Shown here: positions 11,401-25,034 of the stretch, in pieces
Layout of the letters: each line of letters begins with the position of its first letter
Position numbering within the stretch: position 1 is the stretch's first letter
Assembly (NCBI GenBank): GCA_905250125.1
Contig: CAJNOL010001251.1
Location: 1-64,000, forward strand
DNA from: Rotaria sordida
Taxonomy: Eukaryota; Rotifera; Eurotatoria; Philodinida; Philodinidae
Direction of reading: 5' to 3'
DNA: 64,000 bases
Program-made: the position numbers and the translations under genes
The notes under the pieces: model-generated
The model's input: the letters and a program-made list of their open reading frames with translations, nothing else
What the model was told of the DNA's origin: nothing
Database searches by the model: none

Positions 11401-14400
11401 GAACAGTTAGGATGGGAAGTTCTTCCGCACCCGCCGTGGTCACCAGACCTTGCACCATCCGATTATCATCTGTTCCTATCTCTTCATAACTACCTATGCA
11501 ATAAACACTACGAAGACTTCGATGAGCTGAAATACGATCTAACTGCCTTTTTCGAATCAAAACCGAGTAGTTTCTACAGATGCGGAATTGAACTATTGCC
11601 AGAAAGATTGGCGAAGGTTGTCGAAAATAATGGCGATTATATTGTTGATTGATGTTGCATATCTTTATTGAAAAATAAAGTTATTGTTAAACCAGAAAAA
11701 AAAATTCTTAGAACTTATGCGCCAATGGGATAGTTCATGTCCTTAGCTTATTACTACAAAGATACTGTACTTTTACGGTATTTTTTAAATAAATGCTATA
11801 GTAACAGAAAAACTGATATTCGAATTTCGACTTGAAACTTTACATGAAGATCTGGATCTACATAATCTCGACACAAAAGTGATTGAATAGTTGAAAAGCT
11901 TTTCTTGTCTGAAAGCCTGTAAGAATATTGACCATCGTCACATCTATTTATCTTCAATATTCATTATAGATAATAGAATTTAGCAAAAAAAACAAAAACA
12001 AAATTCATTCATTTTTGAATAACTTACAAGCACATTGAACTCTATTTCTACATCCATCTGTACAAGTACAACATGTCATTGTTGGTTCATTAGTAACCAT
12101 ATTAACACCTACAACTGGTGTTCGTTCAACACGATATGTAAATGCACTTGGTTCTTCAATTTTTGCTGGTTCTCTATCAACTTCATTAACAACTGATATA
12201 GGAATATTTTCTTGTCCACTTGATATATCTGAATTTAAAATTTTACCATCTGGACAATAATGTTGTTTAACATTAACTTTACTATCATATATAAATAATT
12301 CAATAGTTAATTTTGATTTTGTTTCATGAAGATAATTATCAACTTGAGCTTGAGTTAAAAGTTTTCTACCACCTTAAAATAAATAACAAATAAAAACAAA
12401 AATTCCATATGAAATTTTTTCTCTCTCTCTCTCTCTGTCTTTCTTGAACATACATGGTGCACAATAGATAAATGTTGAACGTGTTGCTTTAAGACGAACA
12501 TCACCAGCTTTTCGAACTCGTAAATTATCAAGCATTGTCCAATGACATGCAAATGGTTTTAAAAATGGATTCATTGTACGTGGTAATTGATGAAAATGTT
12601 TTTCAGCATAAACAACACATTTATGTGAACAATTATGTGGATGAAATTCATATGAATAATGAAGAAGAAATTTTTCAGATAATTCAAGAAATAATGGATT
12701 CATTACTACTTTTGTATTTATATTTGTCTATTGAAAACAAAAACAAAAAAAAGAAATTAATTTTCTGTTTCAAAAAAAAACAAAAATACAAAACATACGT
12801 GACTTGAACGTAATTGCATTGTTGTAGTTATTCCATGACTTGATGAAATAGATGGTGTTGATGATTGACGATGAAGATTTATTGAAGATGAATGATCATT
12901 ATTTAAGGATGATGATGATGATGATGTTGGTAATGTATTAGATGTAGAATTATTTGATTGACGTGGTCGAAGTGTTCGTAAACCAGTTTGAATTGATGTT
13001 GTTGATTGAAGAGATGAAGCTTTTCGAGGATCTTGTTCACTGAATATTCGCGGTCGTTTTATCGATCCTAAAAAAACCATATCTACACTTCTTAACTTTC
13101 CGAAACTAAGGGATGAATCATAATCAATTGGACTAAATACAAATGCAATTTTTCAGATACCAAAAAAAAAAAAGAACATTTTGCCTTTGCATGATAATTC
13201 AAATATTCATATGTTCTGGACATTCTCATTGCGACGCATCGTTGCCAGAGGTTTAAGGCGAAGGATCGAACAGCGACGGTGGCAGCGAATGCTAAGTTTA
13301 AGATTAAATTATTCTTTCGAGAATAAGAAATTCTTGTTTATTTCAATCCCTATGATTAGAAATTCGACTGGTGAAAAATGTTTGATCGCGTATGTATGAA
13401 TGTCAACGGCGGCTCAGCCGTACAACTTACACTTCTAACCGTTGCTCGTCTTTTGCAAATGTATGGAGGATCTCGAAAGTAAAGAATATTATGTTGGTGT
13501 GTTGATGTTTCCTTTGTTAACAGCCACATCCAAAAAGTTTTTTGTAAAAATGAATAGTTTATATGAATAGTGAAAACTTGCATTTACAATTAGTCCGATT
13601 CATTATGATCTACCTACTATATATTTCATATGAAATTGATTCTGACATTCTAAAAATCTCCTTAACCATAGAAGGACCAGCGTATCTTATAAGGCACATC
13701 TTTTTTTTAAAGCGTCTAAATATTTCAATAACTCGCGAACGTAAAAAGATATCGAGATGCAGTTTTTGGCACATCGCATCTAGGGATAGTGCGGATAGAG
13801 TTCTTTTGTGGTCCTCAACATGTTTCGGTTTTCCACCTTGGAATCAAGTTAGGAATGACTTCTAATGGTATTTCAAAGATTGATTTTGTGATAGATCTCT
13901 ATCAAATTTTGGCCTATATCCGTACTCCTCTACGAGAATGACCAAAATACCTCTTCGTCATTCCTATACGGAATATCAAATATAAAGTCTCAAAGAAATT
14001 TCATCCATTAATTGAGCAATGATCCTCAAACGGTTAACTAGCGTTCTGCGAGACAAACTTTTCGCGATTCTGAGTGTTCCATAGGATTCTATTCTTAATA
14101 TATGTTCTACTAACTCGTTTCATCTATTCCATCAATTGCTTGTTCAGCTGTTCGAACAAATTTTCCTTTATTTGTTGTTGTTGTTGTATTTGATGTTACT
14201 GTTGATGGTGATGTTGTTGTTGTTGTTGTTGTTTGATCATTAAGACAGATAATTTCCGGTGCATTTGTTCGTCTAGCTGATAAATGTTGTCGAGCTGTAC
14301 GACGTGCAAAACCATTAATAGCTGCTTTATTTTGTGTTGAATAATAATTATGCATTTGATCAAGTAATGGTGAACCACGATAAAGCCATATACGTTGTTT

Positions 14401-17400
14401 ACTATGAGTTAATTCAATTTGCATCATTGAACCATCAATTTGTATAACAAGTGCATGTATAAATAAATTATGATTATAATTTGTAAATATATTACGTACT
14501 TTAACAAATGAACCTTCTTTAGCTCTTAACATCATACGTTCAGGATATGATGAAAAATATCTATCAAGATAATCATTTTGACATTCATGTGTATGTATTG
14601 AAAATGTTTGATCAAGACATATATATATATGTGATGATGGATGATAATTAGCTGACATATTTGTTTTATCATCAGTAAAAAAAATTAAACAACGATAATC
14701 ATTATTTTTTCCTGGTTCTTCACTAATAAAACCATAACGACGTATACCGGTTTGTGAATCAATTATTAAAACACGTAATTTTAATGGTAATATAACATTT
14801 GATTCACATGGTTTAGAAAAATAAAGCCATTTTGTTGGTATATCATATGTTTTACCAGTTGTTTCATCAAGTATATTTATTATTTTTGTATGTATTAAAT
14901 CAGCTATAAATGTATTTGTTATACCTTTTAATGGTAAACGTAAATCAAGATCATTTTTAATAAGTAAATTTTCACGTAAATAAACCATATGCATAGGTTT
15001 ATAATTAATATATACAGGACGATTTATTGTTTGTGCTGGTGTTGAACTAATATGTATAATACTATCATCTTTATCATCATTATCATTATTAAATGATAAA
15101 AAAATATCATGTATAATATGATTATTTTCATTTAATTGTTTTGATATTTGTTCAAATTTAAAATGATTTAATTCTTCTAATTCAATAATAATTGCACAAA
15201 AATATTTTAATGTAAAACGTTGTTTTAAATTTTCAATAAGAAAATTTGTATAATTTTCAATTATTGATTTTGTATCATTTTTATTTTCAAAATTTATTTC
15301 TAATGTTTTAGAAGTAAAACATATATCATCAAATTCTAAATAACGTTTCATACATATACGACTAAAACTTTCTAACCATGGTAAATCAATTGTTTGAAAA
15401 TTTATTGTTGAAAATAATAAATGATAATCTTCAATTTGTAATAAATCAAATAAATGAAGAAGTATTGATTCAACTGTTGTTGATTGACGGAGTTGTTCTG
15501 AATATTCAGAAAGCAAAAAAAAAAGAGATTAAATAATGAATAAATAAAACATAAATTGTTTTATGTAATAGTAAGAGAAAGATCATAACTTTTATAGAAA
15601 ATCGAAAACTACGAAATTTCGTCCATAGATGATTTTCATAGAGATTAGAATGTTCGTAGAATTCTTCTTAAGATATCGAATGTTGAAAATACGGGATTTT
15701 CTTACCGCATATGATTATTCTTGGATATTCAATATATCAAGAAGAACATATCCTTTCGAGTTGAAATTTCGCAATGCGATTTTTCATAAAGACCTTGCTG
15801 GAGATAAAGAATTCAGTAAAATTGAAATAATTTGGGAAGGATAGTACATGGGGATGAACCCTCAAGCGTTTCTACTAGTCTTATCAGTAAAATATTAGTT
15901 CGATTGATAAGTTAGACTTAGGAATCTTTCCTAGTGAAAGGATTTGGGCTTTTTTAATACTCAGGTCAATGATTCCGGTGATGGAATTTTCAAGTTTCTA
16001 TCATTTTTTCGGCTAGAAAGAATCAGTATTTCTTGAACTGAGTAGATGTATTAAGAGAGGAATCATATCAATGAAATTTGTATAACTCGTGAGAGACTCA
16101 TCCTAACATGAAAATAAACTATTTATTTTGATTGGAACTTTCAAAATATTCTAAGAACAACTATATCTATCTGTACATATAAGCAAAATATCAGCGAAAG
16201 TGATGTTAATCAGTGGAGAACCTTCCCTTTTATAGGAAGGATTATTTTGATATTGTACACAACGTCTTACATCTCAGTGAGGTCTCAGAGAAATGATTCT
16301 TTTATAATTTTGGAGAATTCTTGCCAGTTTATGATTTAAATTTTCAAAGGTTCAATCTATATTTTTGATAAAAGTTGAACATATCTCGAATGCATTATGG
16401 ATAATTTCAATCAATCCTATAAGTTTGATTTTTAGTAGAAGTAAATGTTTTTTTTTAATTATATTTCGAATGAATTCCAGTAAAAGAACTGAGCAGCTAT
16501 TTTTGTTTCTTATATCATCTTGCTCATTTTTTCGATAGTCAGAAGAAAAAAAACGAAACTTCAAGAAAGAATTTTGTGTTATTATACCTCACTTGTCTTT
16601 GAAATTAATCTGGCTTATAACATACTTTTTTATTTTGTCTGCATGATTCTTTCTTATAGAAAAATTTAATCTATTAAAACTACGGTAAGTATACTCTTCG
16701 CTGAAAAGTACTTCATTGAAAGCGTTTTCTGGTCACGCAGGACGAGAAGATTAAGTTGGTCTAACAAGCCAGTATAAAAATTAAGCGGACTCGAACAGTC
16801 TAAAGCGGCAAACGAGTCTTTCGACGAAACGATTTTCGGCGAAGTGCATTGCATCCGTTTCTTCAAGTACAGAACCATCCGAAGCGCGTAAAATCGAGTA
16901 TATTTTGACTGAATTATAAAGTTTTCATAGGAATAATCAAAAATCGTTTTCTTTACTTACTGTAGAGTTTCGTAATGTTCTTGCATCTTTTTTTGACAAC
17001 TAACATAGTCATAAGACTCACTCTAATCGCTAATTTAACCTTTCTGAAGACGCTTGACCGACCAACATAAGATTATATATTTACGAGAAAAGAAATCCAT
17101 AGGTTCATATGTCAACTATCAAAAATACAAGATGATTCTTCATAGATCCTCTGAAAAATCGTTCGTTAAAATTTTTCTAGTGAGCGATTTTGCTTACGAA
17201 CAGATGCCTTGGAGTTTAGGCTATAGATCATTATCTCGTATTTTGTGTGAATTATTCAAAAAACATTTGAATGTTTTGGCTTCTGGCACCGATAGTACAG
17301 AATAAAATCAATTATTCAACAATCCAAATCATTTTTTTTCTTAAAAATCTAGTCACTCAATCAAGTTCATATTACATAAAAAAGTTTAGAATCAGATATT

Positions 17401-17808
17401 TTACTTTCATTCTTACGATTCCATTGAGTTGAAAACTACTATTAATATTCTTTCATTATTCTTTGAATATAAAAACAATAAATAAAAATTTCTATTTAGT
17501 TTCAACAAAAAATATCCTTTAGTAGTATTTATTTCAATTACAAAAATAAAAATAAAAAAACTTACCTAAATATTTTCGTTCATCATCAAATGGTTTTAAT
17601 AAATTGTCAACATCCATTCTAAAAAAAAAAATGAAAACAAAACAAATGTATGAAGAAAAATTTTTCTATTTTCATTCTTCAATTAATTTCTCTCTGAATA
17701 CAAACAATTAACATATATAAATCTTTTATATGATTGTAGTCTTTCTATCAGAGATATCTATTTATCAACTTACTGTAATAAATTATTTCGATGTCGTTCA
17801 TTTGGCAT
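8454..17808 (-). CDS. SETDB1: Histone H3K9 methyltransferase, SETDB1 type (tudor-MBD-bifurcated SET)
   Basis: Twelve exons: 17808-17774, 17618-17566, 15497-14115, 13067-12799, 12727-12454, 12372-12028, 10334-10105, 10045-9881, 9812-9710, 8981-8737, 8673-8603 and 8544-8454 (1087 residues; human ~1291). Order: tudor-type region in exon 3 (residues ~30-490), Ser/Thr-rich linker, MBD-like domain (exon 5 and the start of exon 6), Cys-rich pre-SET ([16 protein letters not shown] ... [14 protein letters not shown]), SET, post-SET (CHCGAAECR). The SET domain is interrupted by an acidic insert (exon 9: [10 protein letters not shown]..., DDEEEDVSD), the family signature but much shorter than in vertebrates. 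Catalytic motifs [10 protein letters not shown] and ELCWDYNY are intact. It writes H3K9 methylation for silencing, notably of transposons. In bdelloids, SETDB1 paralogues are expanded and their MBD was reported to read N4-methylcytosine; whether this copy does is unknown. Introns 2 and 6 (~2.1 and 1.7 kb) are large, and intron 6 carries a mariner. Confidence 0.95.
10849..11727 (+). mobile_element. Mariner element, internally deleted, in SETDB1 intron 6
   Basis: Long terminal inverted repeats of ~60 bp begin CATTGGCGCATAAGTTCT at both ends and continue through CTGGTTTAACAATAAC and TTTATTTTTCAA. At 879 bp it is shorter than the usual ~1.3 kb. The N-terminal DNA-binding part of the transposase is missing while the catalytic part remains. 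It is antisense to SETDB1. Confidence 0.85.
10912..11652 (+). pseudogene. Mariner transposase remnant (D,D34D)
   Basis: Frames read [20 protein letters not shown], then VTGDEKWV (first catalytic Asp), MLCI and [16 protein letters not shown] (second Asp), [22 protein letters not shown] (third Asp). There are 34 residues between the second and third Asp, the mariner spacing. In-frame stops after the QWRDHG block, in the CI*xDMNG block and in HDNS*PHVA* show it is dead. It has lost roughly the first 100 residues. Confidence 0.85.
13068..14114. other. SETDB1 intron 3
   Basis: A ~1.05-kb intron. Slightly GC-richer blocks (13190-13300, 13390-13460) have short open stretches on both strands but no recognised protein and no clear terminal repeats. 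Confidence 0.4.
15498..17565. other. SETDB1 intron 2
   Basis: A ~2.07-kb intron. A segment at 16666-16880 is less AT-rich and open on the minus strand for 70 codons, but I recognise no family. It may be worn repeat sequence. Nothing else was identified. Confidence 0.4.
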
Positions 17809-17813
17809 TATAT

Positions 17814-17815
17814 CT
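17814..17815 (-). promoter_or_regulatory. Acceptor-like AG just before the SETDB1 ATG
   Basis: ACAATTTTTAG|ATATAATG on the minus strand, 5 nt before the start at 17808, in the 249-bp gap after the RSBN1-like stop. Candidate spliced-leader acceptor. Confidence 0.4.
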
Positions 17816-18057
17816 AAAAATTGTTTGTCATGACGAGATAAAAAACAACAACAACAACAACAGAATTTCTTCTCTTGATTTTTATACATCTTAATCTCAT
17901 TTATCAAATAAAAAGAAAACACAACAACAACATTAAATAGTCTTGAAAAAAGAAAAAAGTAGATGATGAAAGAAAAAGAAAAACCATTACACACAAACTC
18001 ATGCAAAAAAAAACAACAGAATTTTTCTATTTACACTGAGATTTTCTTTATCTTTCT

Positions 18058-21000
18058 CTATGTATCAGATATTGGACTATATAAAGGAGTATATTCTTCT
18101 TCATGTATATCATTTGGATAATAATGTTTAAGTCTGACATGCCATGCAACCGATGTTACAGCTGATAATGAACGAAATTGATGAATAACATTTCTTGGAA
18201 TAAAATAAATATCCTATATATATATAAATATACAAATAAAATCATTGAATAATATTACAAAAAACAAAATATTTACATTATCATAAAGTGGTAAACGAAC
18301 ATAACGAATACCTTCACGACGTAATTGATTAAGTTTACCATCATCACACCATTGTAAACACTAGAAGAAAATGAAATAATTAATCATGAGTATTTTTTTT
18401 GAATAATTTTTTTAAACTAGAAAGTTATGGTTTTTACTATTACAAAGAGAAAGTTCATGTGCATAAATACATGCTGAAATTTGATTACTATGATTAATAG
18501 ATAGAAAAAAAAACGTCTTCTCTTTCGATTTATACAAAGCCGATATTATTAACTTGTTCCATTTAAGAGCTTTCTTAAGATGCATACCATAGTCAAACAA
18601 ATATTGAGATAACAGTGTTAGATTTAGGGTTGAAAAATTCAGCAGAAAATGCTTCCAATCCTCGGAATGTTAGAAGTGATGATCAGTGTTTCTAACAGCA
18701 AGGATCGACAATAAGGACAAAGTAGTATGTGGATGCCTATTAAGAATGATTCACATTTTATACAACCGCCAAACTTCTAAATTTTGTAATTAATAGTGAT
18801 GTGTTCAGGGGGGAGATCATCCCCAATCAAGGGTCTCGATTATTTTTGAGAGTGGGAGGGAGACAGACACTTTTTATAAACTTTCGCAGACAGTCTGTTA
18901 AAGAAAGCTTTTCAGAAATAGTTACCGAAAATTTCCTAGTTTTTCATAAAAACTGGTGACCCAGGAGGGGGGGACGGGAGCTTATGAAGATCCCCCGAAC
19001 AGCGTCTATTTAAAAATTTGCTAAACAGTAAAACATATTTTCAATTTGTGCGGGGAAGGGGCAGTCTCCCCTGACCCCTTCCACATTGAGACCTCTGCCC
19101 TCAATCTTCGGAAATTTTGCTTTTTCTACTTGACGATTTTCAAAAATTCGCCGACCCTTCCCCCTCAATTTCTTCTATTTGATATATGTCTGCAAGATTT
19201 AGAAAGGGAAGACGACGACTCAGAAGTAAAGTTCATCGAGTGCAAGAATTTTCGAATTCACCCGACTTAAAATTTTGATATTCAGATCCGATGGGCTCTA
19301 CTCAGGAAGCCAACTAGAAGACTTTCGCTAAAAATGACTGAATTTTGGCGAGAGGACTCAGTGAACTTTTATTGAGAATTGATGAACAAAACCGAGATCA
19401 TAAGAAAACAAAATTTTCCTGTCTATCAATCAAATTTTAGTACATATTTGCTCATCTGATTCTTCTCTTTCTAATGATAAAAACTACAGTTCTTTGTCTT
19501 GCTCCTATCAAAAATTATTTAAACAATATCTACAATTCTTACATAATAATTCTATCAATTGAATTTATATTTCTTAAACTTACTTGAGAAATAGGTGGTT
19601 CATATATATCAATTTTTAATCGTTCAACAATTTTTTCAAAATCTTCAGCATGAAAACAAACAACATCTTTAACTATTCGATTAACTGTTGATCTTAAATA
19701 AACAAACGAAAAATATTACAAAAAAAAAAAATCAATATTAATTAATATAATATACGGTGTTCCAACATGTACAGCTTTCAATACTCCTACAGCTGCTGTT
19801 GTTTCAAGTCCATCACTATCACAATGATCACTATGTGGTTTAGTACGATCTTCAACAAGTACTTCACGTGAATCAGTACTACGACCAATAAATGTTAAAT
19901 TACGTAATTCATTTGTCATACGTTTTTTTGGATGACATATTTTATGTTCACCTGTTGCTACATATTGTTCACCTGGTCGAACCCATAAAATAGGTCCATC
20001 ATTTGAATCTGTTCTTGATTTCATTTTTTGAGATGATAATGAACCCCAAGGCATTACACATTGTAGAAATGGATTTTCTTCAAGTTTATCAAGAAATGAT
20101 GGAAAATAATCACCTAATAGACAAATATATATATATATATATATGTTATGATATCTTAGTTAATATACTTATGCATAAAATCAATACTTATTATGAATCT
20201 ATAAGTTCATCTAATAGTTATATTATTTATTATTGGAATAAGGGTACAAATATGAATAAGCGTTATGCTCTATTTATTTTACTTTTCCTTTGTGATATAT
20301 ATATATATATATATATCTATATGTGATCGTGACCTCGTACTATATGTATAAAGAACTAATCACAATTATAAAAAAACGAAGTAGCTGAACAAATATTATT
20401 AACCGAAACATCATTCGTATAGAATACATTCATTTAATATAACAAAAGTAATTATCTTATAGACGAATCAACTAAAATTTTTCTTCAGGTAGATATCTGT
20501 CTATAATAAGCAAAATTAGAAAGAATTTCTTGTAGTGTATAAGATTTTGTAAAAACACGATCTAAAAGAAATGTTGAAGTTTAGACATACAAATCTAGAA
20601 CCATATCCTACAGATTGTAATCATGTGTTCAAGGAAATTTTTCACTTTTTACGACAAATTCTGTTTCCGAAACCATGACAGATGCTTTAACAATGACTCT
20701 TGACGAGAGAGAAATCTTCAAATTGATCAATTACTTTTGCTTCAGAATTATTATAAATATCTTAGGAAGAGTTTGAGCCTGAATCCATAGCTCATCAGTT
20801 AAAAGACTTCCTTCGTTAACTACCTTGCTGTAGTATTATTATGAAAGAAGATTGAATTTCACATACCTGTCTTTGACTACCTTTTTAAACTTACTGTAAC
20901 ATGCTGCGAATAAATAATACCTTTCATCATAGACATATTAGTGTATTGTAAATCCTAAACTAAAGTGTAACGAAATCGGATTGATCAGCAATTTGACCAA

Positions 21001-24000
21001 TCAGATGAGTTCTTGGTGAAGATTTTCGAATATAAAAATAAATATTATCATTTGACTCAAACATGATGAATTATCCCAACTTATCCGCTTTTTCATGTGA
21101 TCATAGGTCAATTGACTGAAATCAAGATTCTCAGGAAAAGTCTTATAATTCTCAAATAAGACAAATTAGGAATATCCGTCTTGCTTAGATTGAAAGGGAA
21201 ATAACTTCAAAATATTGTTTTCGAGCATTTCAACGAAGAATTCATCTGATTGGTCAATTCCTAATCAATCAAATTTCGTTGGTTCCAAGCGTTCTCTCTT
21301 GAATAATGAAAACCACAAGTCAATACAGGATATTAGATTCTTATCTATATTCTCTCTGATAATGAGTTCTACAAAATCATATTTGATCAATTTACGCATT
21401 ACATTAATTACTTAGAAAAAAAAAATGAGTTCGTTGGATTTTTTTCTTCTTACCACATTCTTCTTTTCCTGTAACCGTACCAACTAATGATATACTCATT
21501 AATGGTCCATATCGAAATGTTCCATTTGAATATGTTTGTACAATATGATTTCTATATTCTCCCATAGTTGTTGTAAAAATTTCTTTTGAATTAAATATAT
21601 TTGTTGTTTTAACAGTCATTTTTGGATATGTTAAACTAAAATAATCAACTAAATCAGGTAAATATCTTGCACCATCATGTATAACACCAATAGAATATTG
21701 AGCACGTTGATTTATTTCACCATAAACAAGATTAAAAAAATAATTAACAAATAAATGTATATTTTCATTTGATAAACGTATAAATTCATTATAATATGTA
21801 CGTATAAGACTTGCACCACCATTTGGATGTTCTTCTGTATGTATAAGACTTTGAAATAATTGTGTACGATCATTATTACTATTTGTTAATGATAAATCTA
21901 TATATGGTGATGATATATTTTGTTGTTGATAATCATTTATTTGATTTATAATATTAGGTGATGTTATAGGTGATGATAATGATGTTAATGTTAATATACC
22001 ATCACATTGTATTTGACTTGTTGTTGTCTGACATAAATAAACTTGAGAATCATTTGGACAATTAAGATCAATTGTTTGTGTTTCTTGTTCATCTTTTTGT
22101 ATTGTTTGTGTACTATTTTCACAAAATGGTTGATCAATAAAATCTGTATATGTTGATTTATCTGATTTAATTAAAAAATTTGTTTGAATTGGTTTATGAT
22201 ATATTTCAATAATATCATTTGTTGTTTGACATTCATTTGTTATTTGTTGTTTTGATAATGATAAAGTTTTATATTCATTATGTAATATATCATTTGTTAA
22301 TGTTGATATTGTTTGAAGTTCTGTACTTAAACGACGTTTTATTGTTGATGAATGATGTTCATTAATTGGTTGATATTTTTGTTTTAAACGTGATGATGAA
22401 CGTGTTTGAACAAGTGTATTTGAAGATTCTTTAACAAAAAAAAAAAATTTTAGGTCACGAATGAGAGAGATCTCTTAAAGAAAATTCTCTCTAATATTAT
22501 AAGGTAGAAATTAGTATCCACTTCTAAAGACACATTAGAAACGATTCATTGCAGACATCTTATTAGAGAATCTCTTCAGGTATTAAATCGGTTTTTGATT
22601 GAGATGATATTCATGTACAACAGCAATTTTTTCAGAAAGAAAATCTAAGAATTCGACAACAATATCGACTATCAAAATTTATTTATACCATTAGATTTAT
22701 CTATTGGATAGTATATAATATATTTCAATTGTACTAAAAGAGAATTATTATTTTGAAGAGTTAGCTCTTACTCTCAATTAAGTAATTGCTTACAGCATAC
22801 TTCTTCAATTTGATGATAAGATTTATAATAAGACTTATAAAGAAATTATGAAAAAAATAATTTCCGGAAGCTGCTGATAGACATCTTATAAACGTAACGA
22901 GGAGAAGTAATTATAAGAAAAATTCTCTCATGTTGAGGCTATACACAAGAGATGTTCTATGACAAAAAAAATTTTTTTTTTTTTTTTCTATTAAATAATA
23001 ATTGATTAAATCTATCCAGAGAAGATATTCAGGTTAAACTTATTCCCATCAGATTCTCTCAAATTCTAATAATAGTTTCTTGAAAATGTTATCACATTTC
23101 CATATATAAAATATCGAAGCTTTATGACAATCGAAAACTAATTAAAATTCAATCGTCTGATAGTTTACCGACTGTTTGATCTTTTGCTCTGATTATACGA
23201 TCTATAGGTTTTTTTTTAAAATACATTGTATTTTAATAAGCATATTTAAATAAGAAAACAGGAAAAAAAAATTGTAATATTCAATACCAATTCCACGAGA
23301 AAATGTTAACCTTGACTGAGATTATTTCCAGTCAATTAATAAAAATCAACAATATTCAAGAACGTTCGAACTTAACCGAAACTTTTGCCAATTACCTAAA
23401 TATCCAACACTGTCTGAACTGGTTTGATAGTTTCCGAACCTAAACATCGAGCTGGAGTTCGGGTTTGGTACATATTCTTCTTTTTGATATCATCTAGGTA
23501 ATTAATATATCTTTCATATGCGTTTCAAAACTTCTTACATCAGTTTTGCATCTCGCAACAATTAAGAATCTTTATTATGCGAACATTTTCGAACTTTCAT
23601 TTACCCAATAAATAAAAGTAGAACATTTATTCGATTCAATGACATTCTTCATCCACAGAGAAAGCACGCATGTACTATCAATTGCATTACGCAGCATAAA
23701 TGTTACTACAGTAAGACATTGTAACTAAAAGATAATAATCGATTAGTGGTTATTTTAATAATAGTCTTCAAGAAGTTAAATTAATTGCGAACACATCTTA
23801 CTCTTTCGGTTCAATAAGTAATTCGATTTATCTCTTATGCTGTTTTTTGTTTTTTAAGTATTAAACTTGTCCGATCTTGTTCAATTTATAATTACTATGA
23901 TAATAAATGACTGCAGTAATTGTGAGTATTATTCTGAGCTTGAATAATTCTTGATCGGATACGTTATGCATCAGATAATTCTGATTAAAACTAATTTAGC

Positions 24001-25034
24001 TTGAGAATGTTGTGAAATCTGTTTTAAAAAAGCAAGAAGGAAATAGTAATGAACTTTCGGAGATGGCGGACATTTTGCACTAAGTTATTCCGAACTTCTG
24101 TCACGTGTCCGAGTGCTTGGAAATGATTTTTGTCCTGGATAACGTTCATTACGAACATCCTGTCTTTTCCTTATGTTCGGAGATCGTAATGAACTCCGTC
24201 GTTGGAAGATTGTAATGAAAAGTTGGTGCGAAATGTCTCTTTCCCACTTTCGAATCTCATTTATGAATTATTATCTTTATTCAAATAAGTATTTTAGAAG
24301 TCTATCGAAAAATTCGACATACTTATATTATTTGTTTGTTGTTTAGTTATTTTATTTGTTAATTTTTGTCGTTTTTTTTCTTGTTGATCATTTTGTAATT
24401 TTCGTTTATATCCATTGGGTTTAGTTGTTTGTTTTTTTAATGTATTTTCATCATATATATTCATAATTGTTTTTGAATGATCATAATTTGTTGAATTTAA
24501 ATGTGATGATAAATCACTTTCAATTAATGATGTACGTCGAGTTGTTATTATTCGACGTGGTTTATTATTATTATTATTTGTTTCTGTATTTGTATTAAAA
24601 AATTTTCTTGATATTATTTTATTTGTTGATTGTTCATTTGTTTGATGATATAAAAGATTTGTTGGTGTTGTTGGATTTATTGATAATGTTTCTGTTGATG
24701 ATGATGGTGAACATACACGTCTTATATGTAATTTAATTGATGCATGTTCATTTGGTACATCAATTGAACGCATTGTTGTTGTTGATGTTGATGATGATGA
24801 TGATGTACAATTTGATGTTAGAATATTATATGATGGTATTTGATTTTGTTGATTATTTGTTTTACATTTAATTATTTTTGATTGTATATGTTGTTCATCA
24901 TTATCATCAATTATATAATTTGTATTATTCTAAAAGAAGAATTTTTTTTTTTGAAAATAAATTAAAAATTTTCTTAATACTTTAATTTCATCATTTATTG
25001 TTGATGATGAAACAATTTTATTTATATCAGCCAT
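18058..25034 (-). CDS. RSBN1: Round-spermatid-basic-protein 1-like JmjC protein (putative histone demethylase)
   Basis: Seven exons: 25034-24981, 24929-24323, 22428-21454, 20113-19756, 19692-19584, 18360-18277 and 18213-18058, giving 762 residues (human RSBN1 ~802). The first ~300 residues are Asn/Thr/Ser-rich, disordered, with [15 protein letters not shown] as a likely nuclear signal. The conserved half starts around [20 protein letters not shown] and continues with [85 protein letters not shown] and [19 protein letters not shown]. By family analogy H621 and D623 in HSDH, with H722 in VIHQF, would hold iron in the JmjC fold. Its nematode relative DPY-21 demethylates H4K20me2. Introns 2, 3 and 5 are 1.2-1.9 kb. 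It starts the five-gene minus-strand run, and no acceptor-like AG lies within 30 nt of its ATG. Confidence 0.92.
18361..19583. other. RSBN1-like intron 5 with a GC-rich block
   Basis: Bases 18800-19170 contain runs such as GGGGGGACGGGAG and GTGCGGGGAAGGGGCAGTC, far richer in G and C than the surroundings. No coding match or clear terminal repeats were found. A worn repeat is the likely explanation. Confidence 0.4.
20114..21453. repeat. RSBN1-like intron 3 with TA microsatellites and a repeat fragment
   Basis: Perfect (TA)n tracts sit at 20127-20144 and 20297-20316. Bases ~21110-21320 contain blocks (AGATTCTCAGGAAAAG..., GTTCTCTCTTGAATAATGA) like those of the palindromic element at 45869-46350, so a worn relative is likely. 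Confidence 0.4.
22429..24322. other. RSBN1-like intron 2
   Basis: 1.9 kb, AT-rich with a long T/A run near 22969-22990. No gene or repeat with defined ends was seen. Confidence 0.4.

Larger units (their letters stand above)
10806..11903. mobile_element. Palindromic MITE (GTAGGTCCTAATGAGCTATG family), split by a mariner
   Basis: The flanks of the mariner at 10849-11727 are one older repeat. On the left is ACCCAAATGAGCTATGAGTAT (from 10814). On the right are TTAGCTTATTACTACAAAGA and TACTGTACTTTTACGG, ending in GGATCTACAT...CAAAAGTGATTGAATAGTTG. The same order of blocks occurs at 47351-47955 and in part at 32060-32620. It lies in SETDB1 intron 6. Confidence 0.55.

Noticed and set aside
10849..11652. 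A SET-domain gene and a mariner transposase together, as in the primate SETMAR fusion
   Set aside because: The mariner is antisense to SETDB1, lies wholly within an intron, is truncated and has several stops. No fusion is possible.
16666..16878. 70-codon minus ORF in SETDB1 intron 2, possible hidden exon
   Set aside because: Exons 2 and 3 already join in frame. No flanking splice sites would add it in frame with a recognisable tudor segment.
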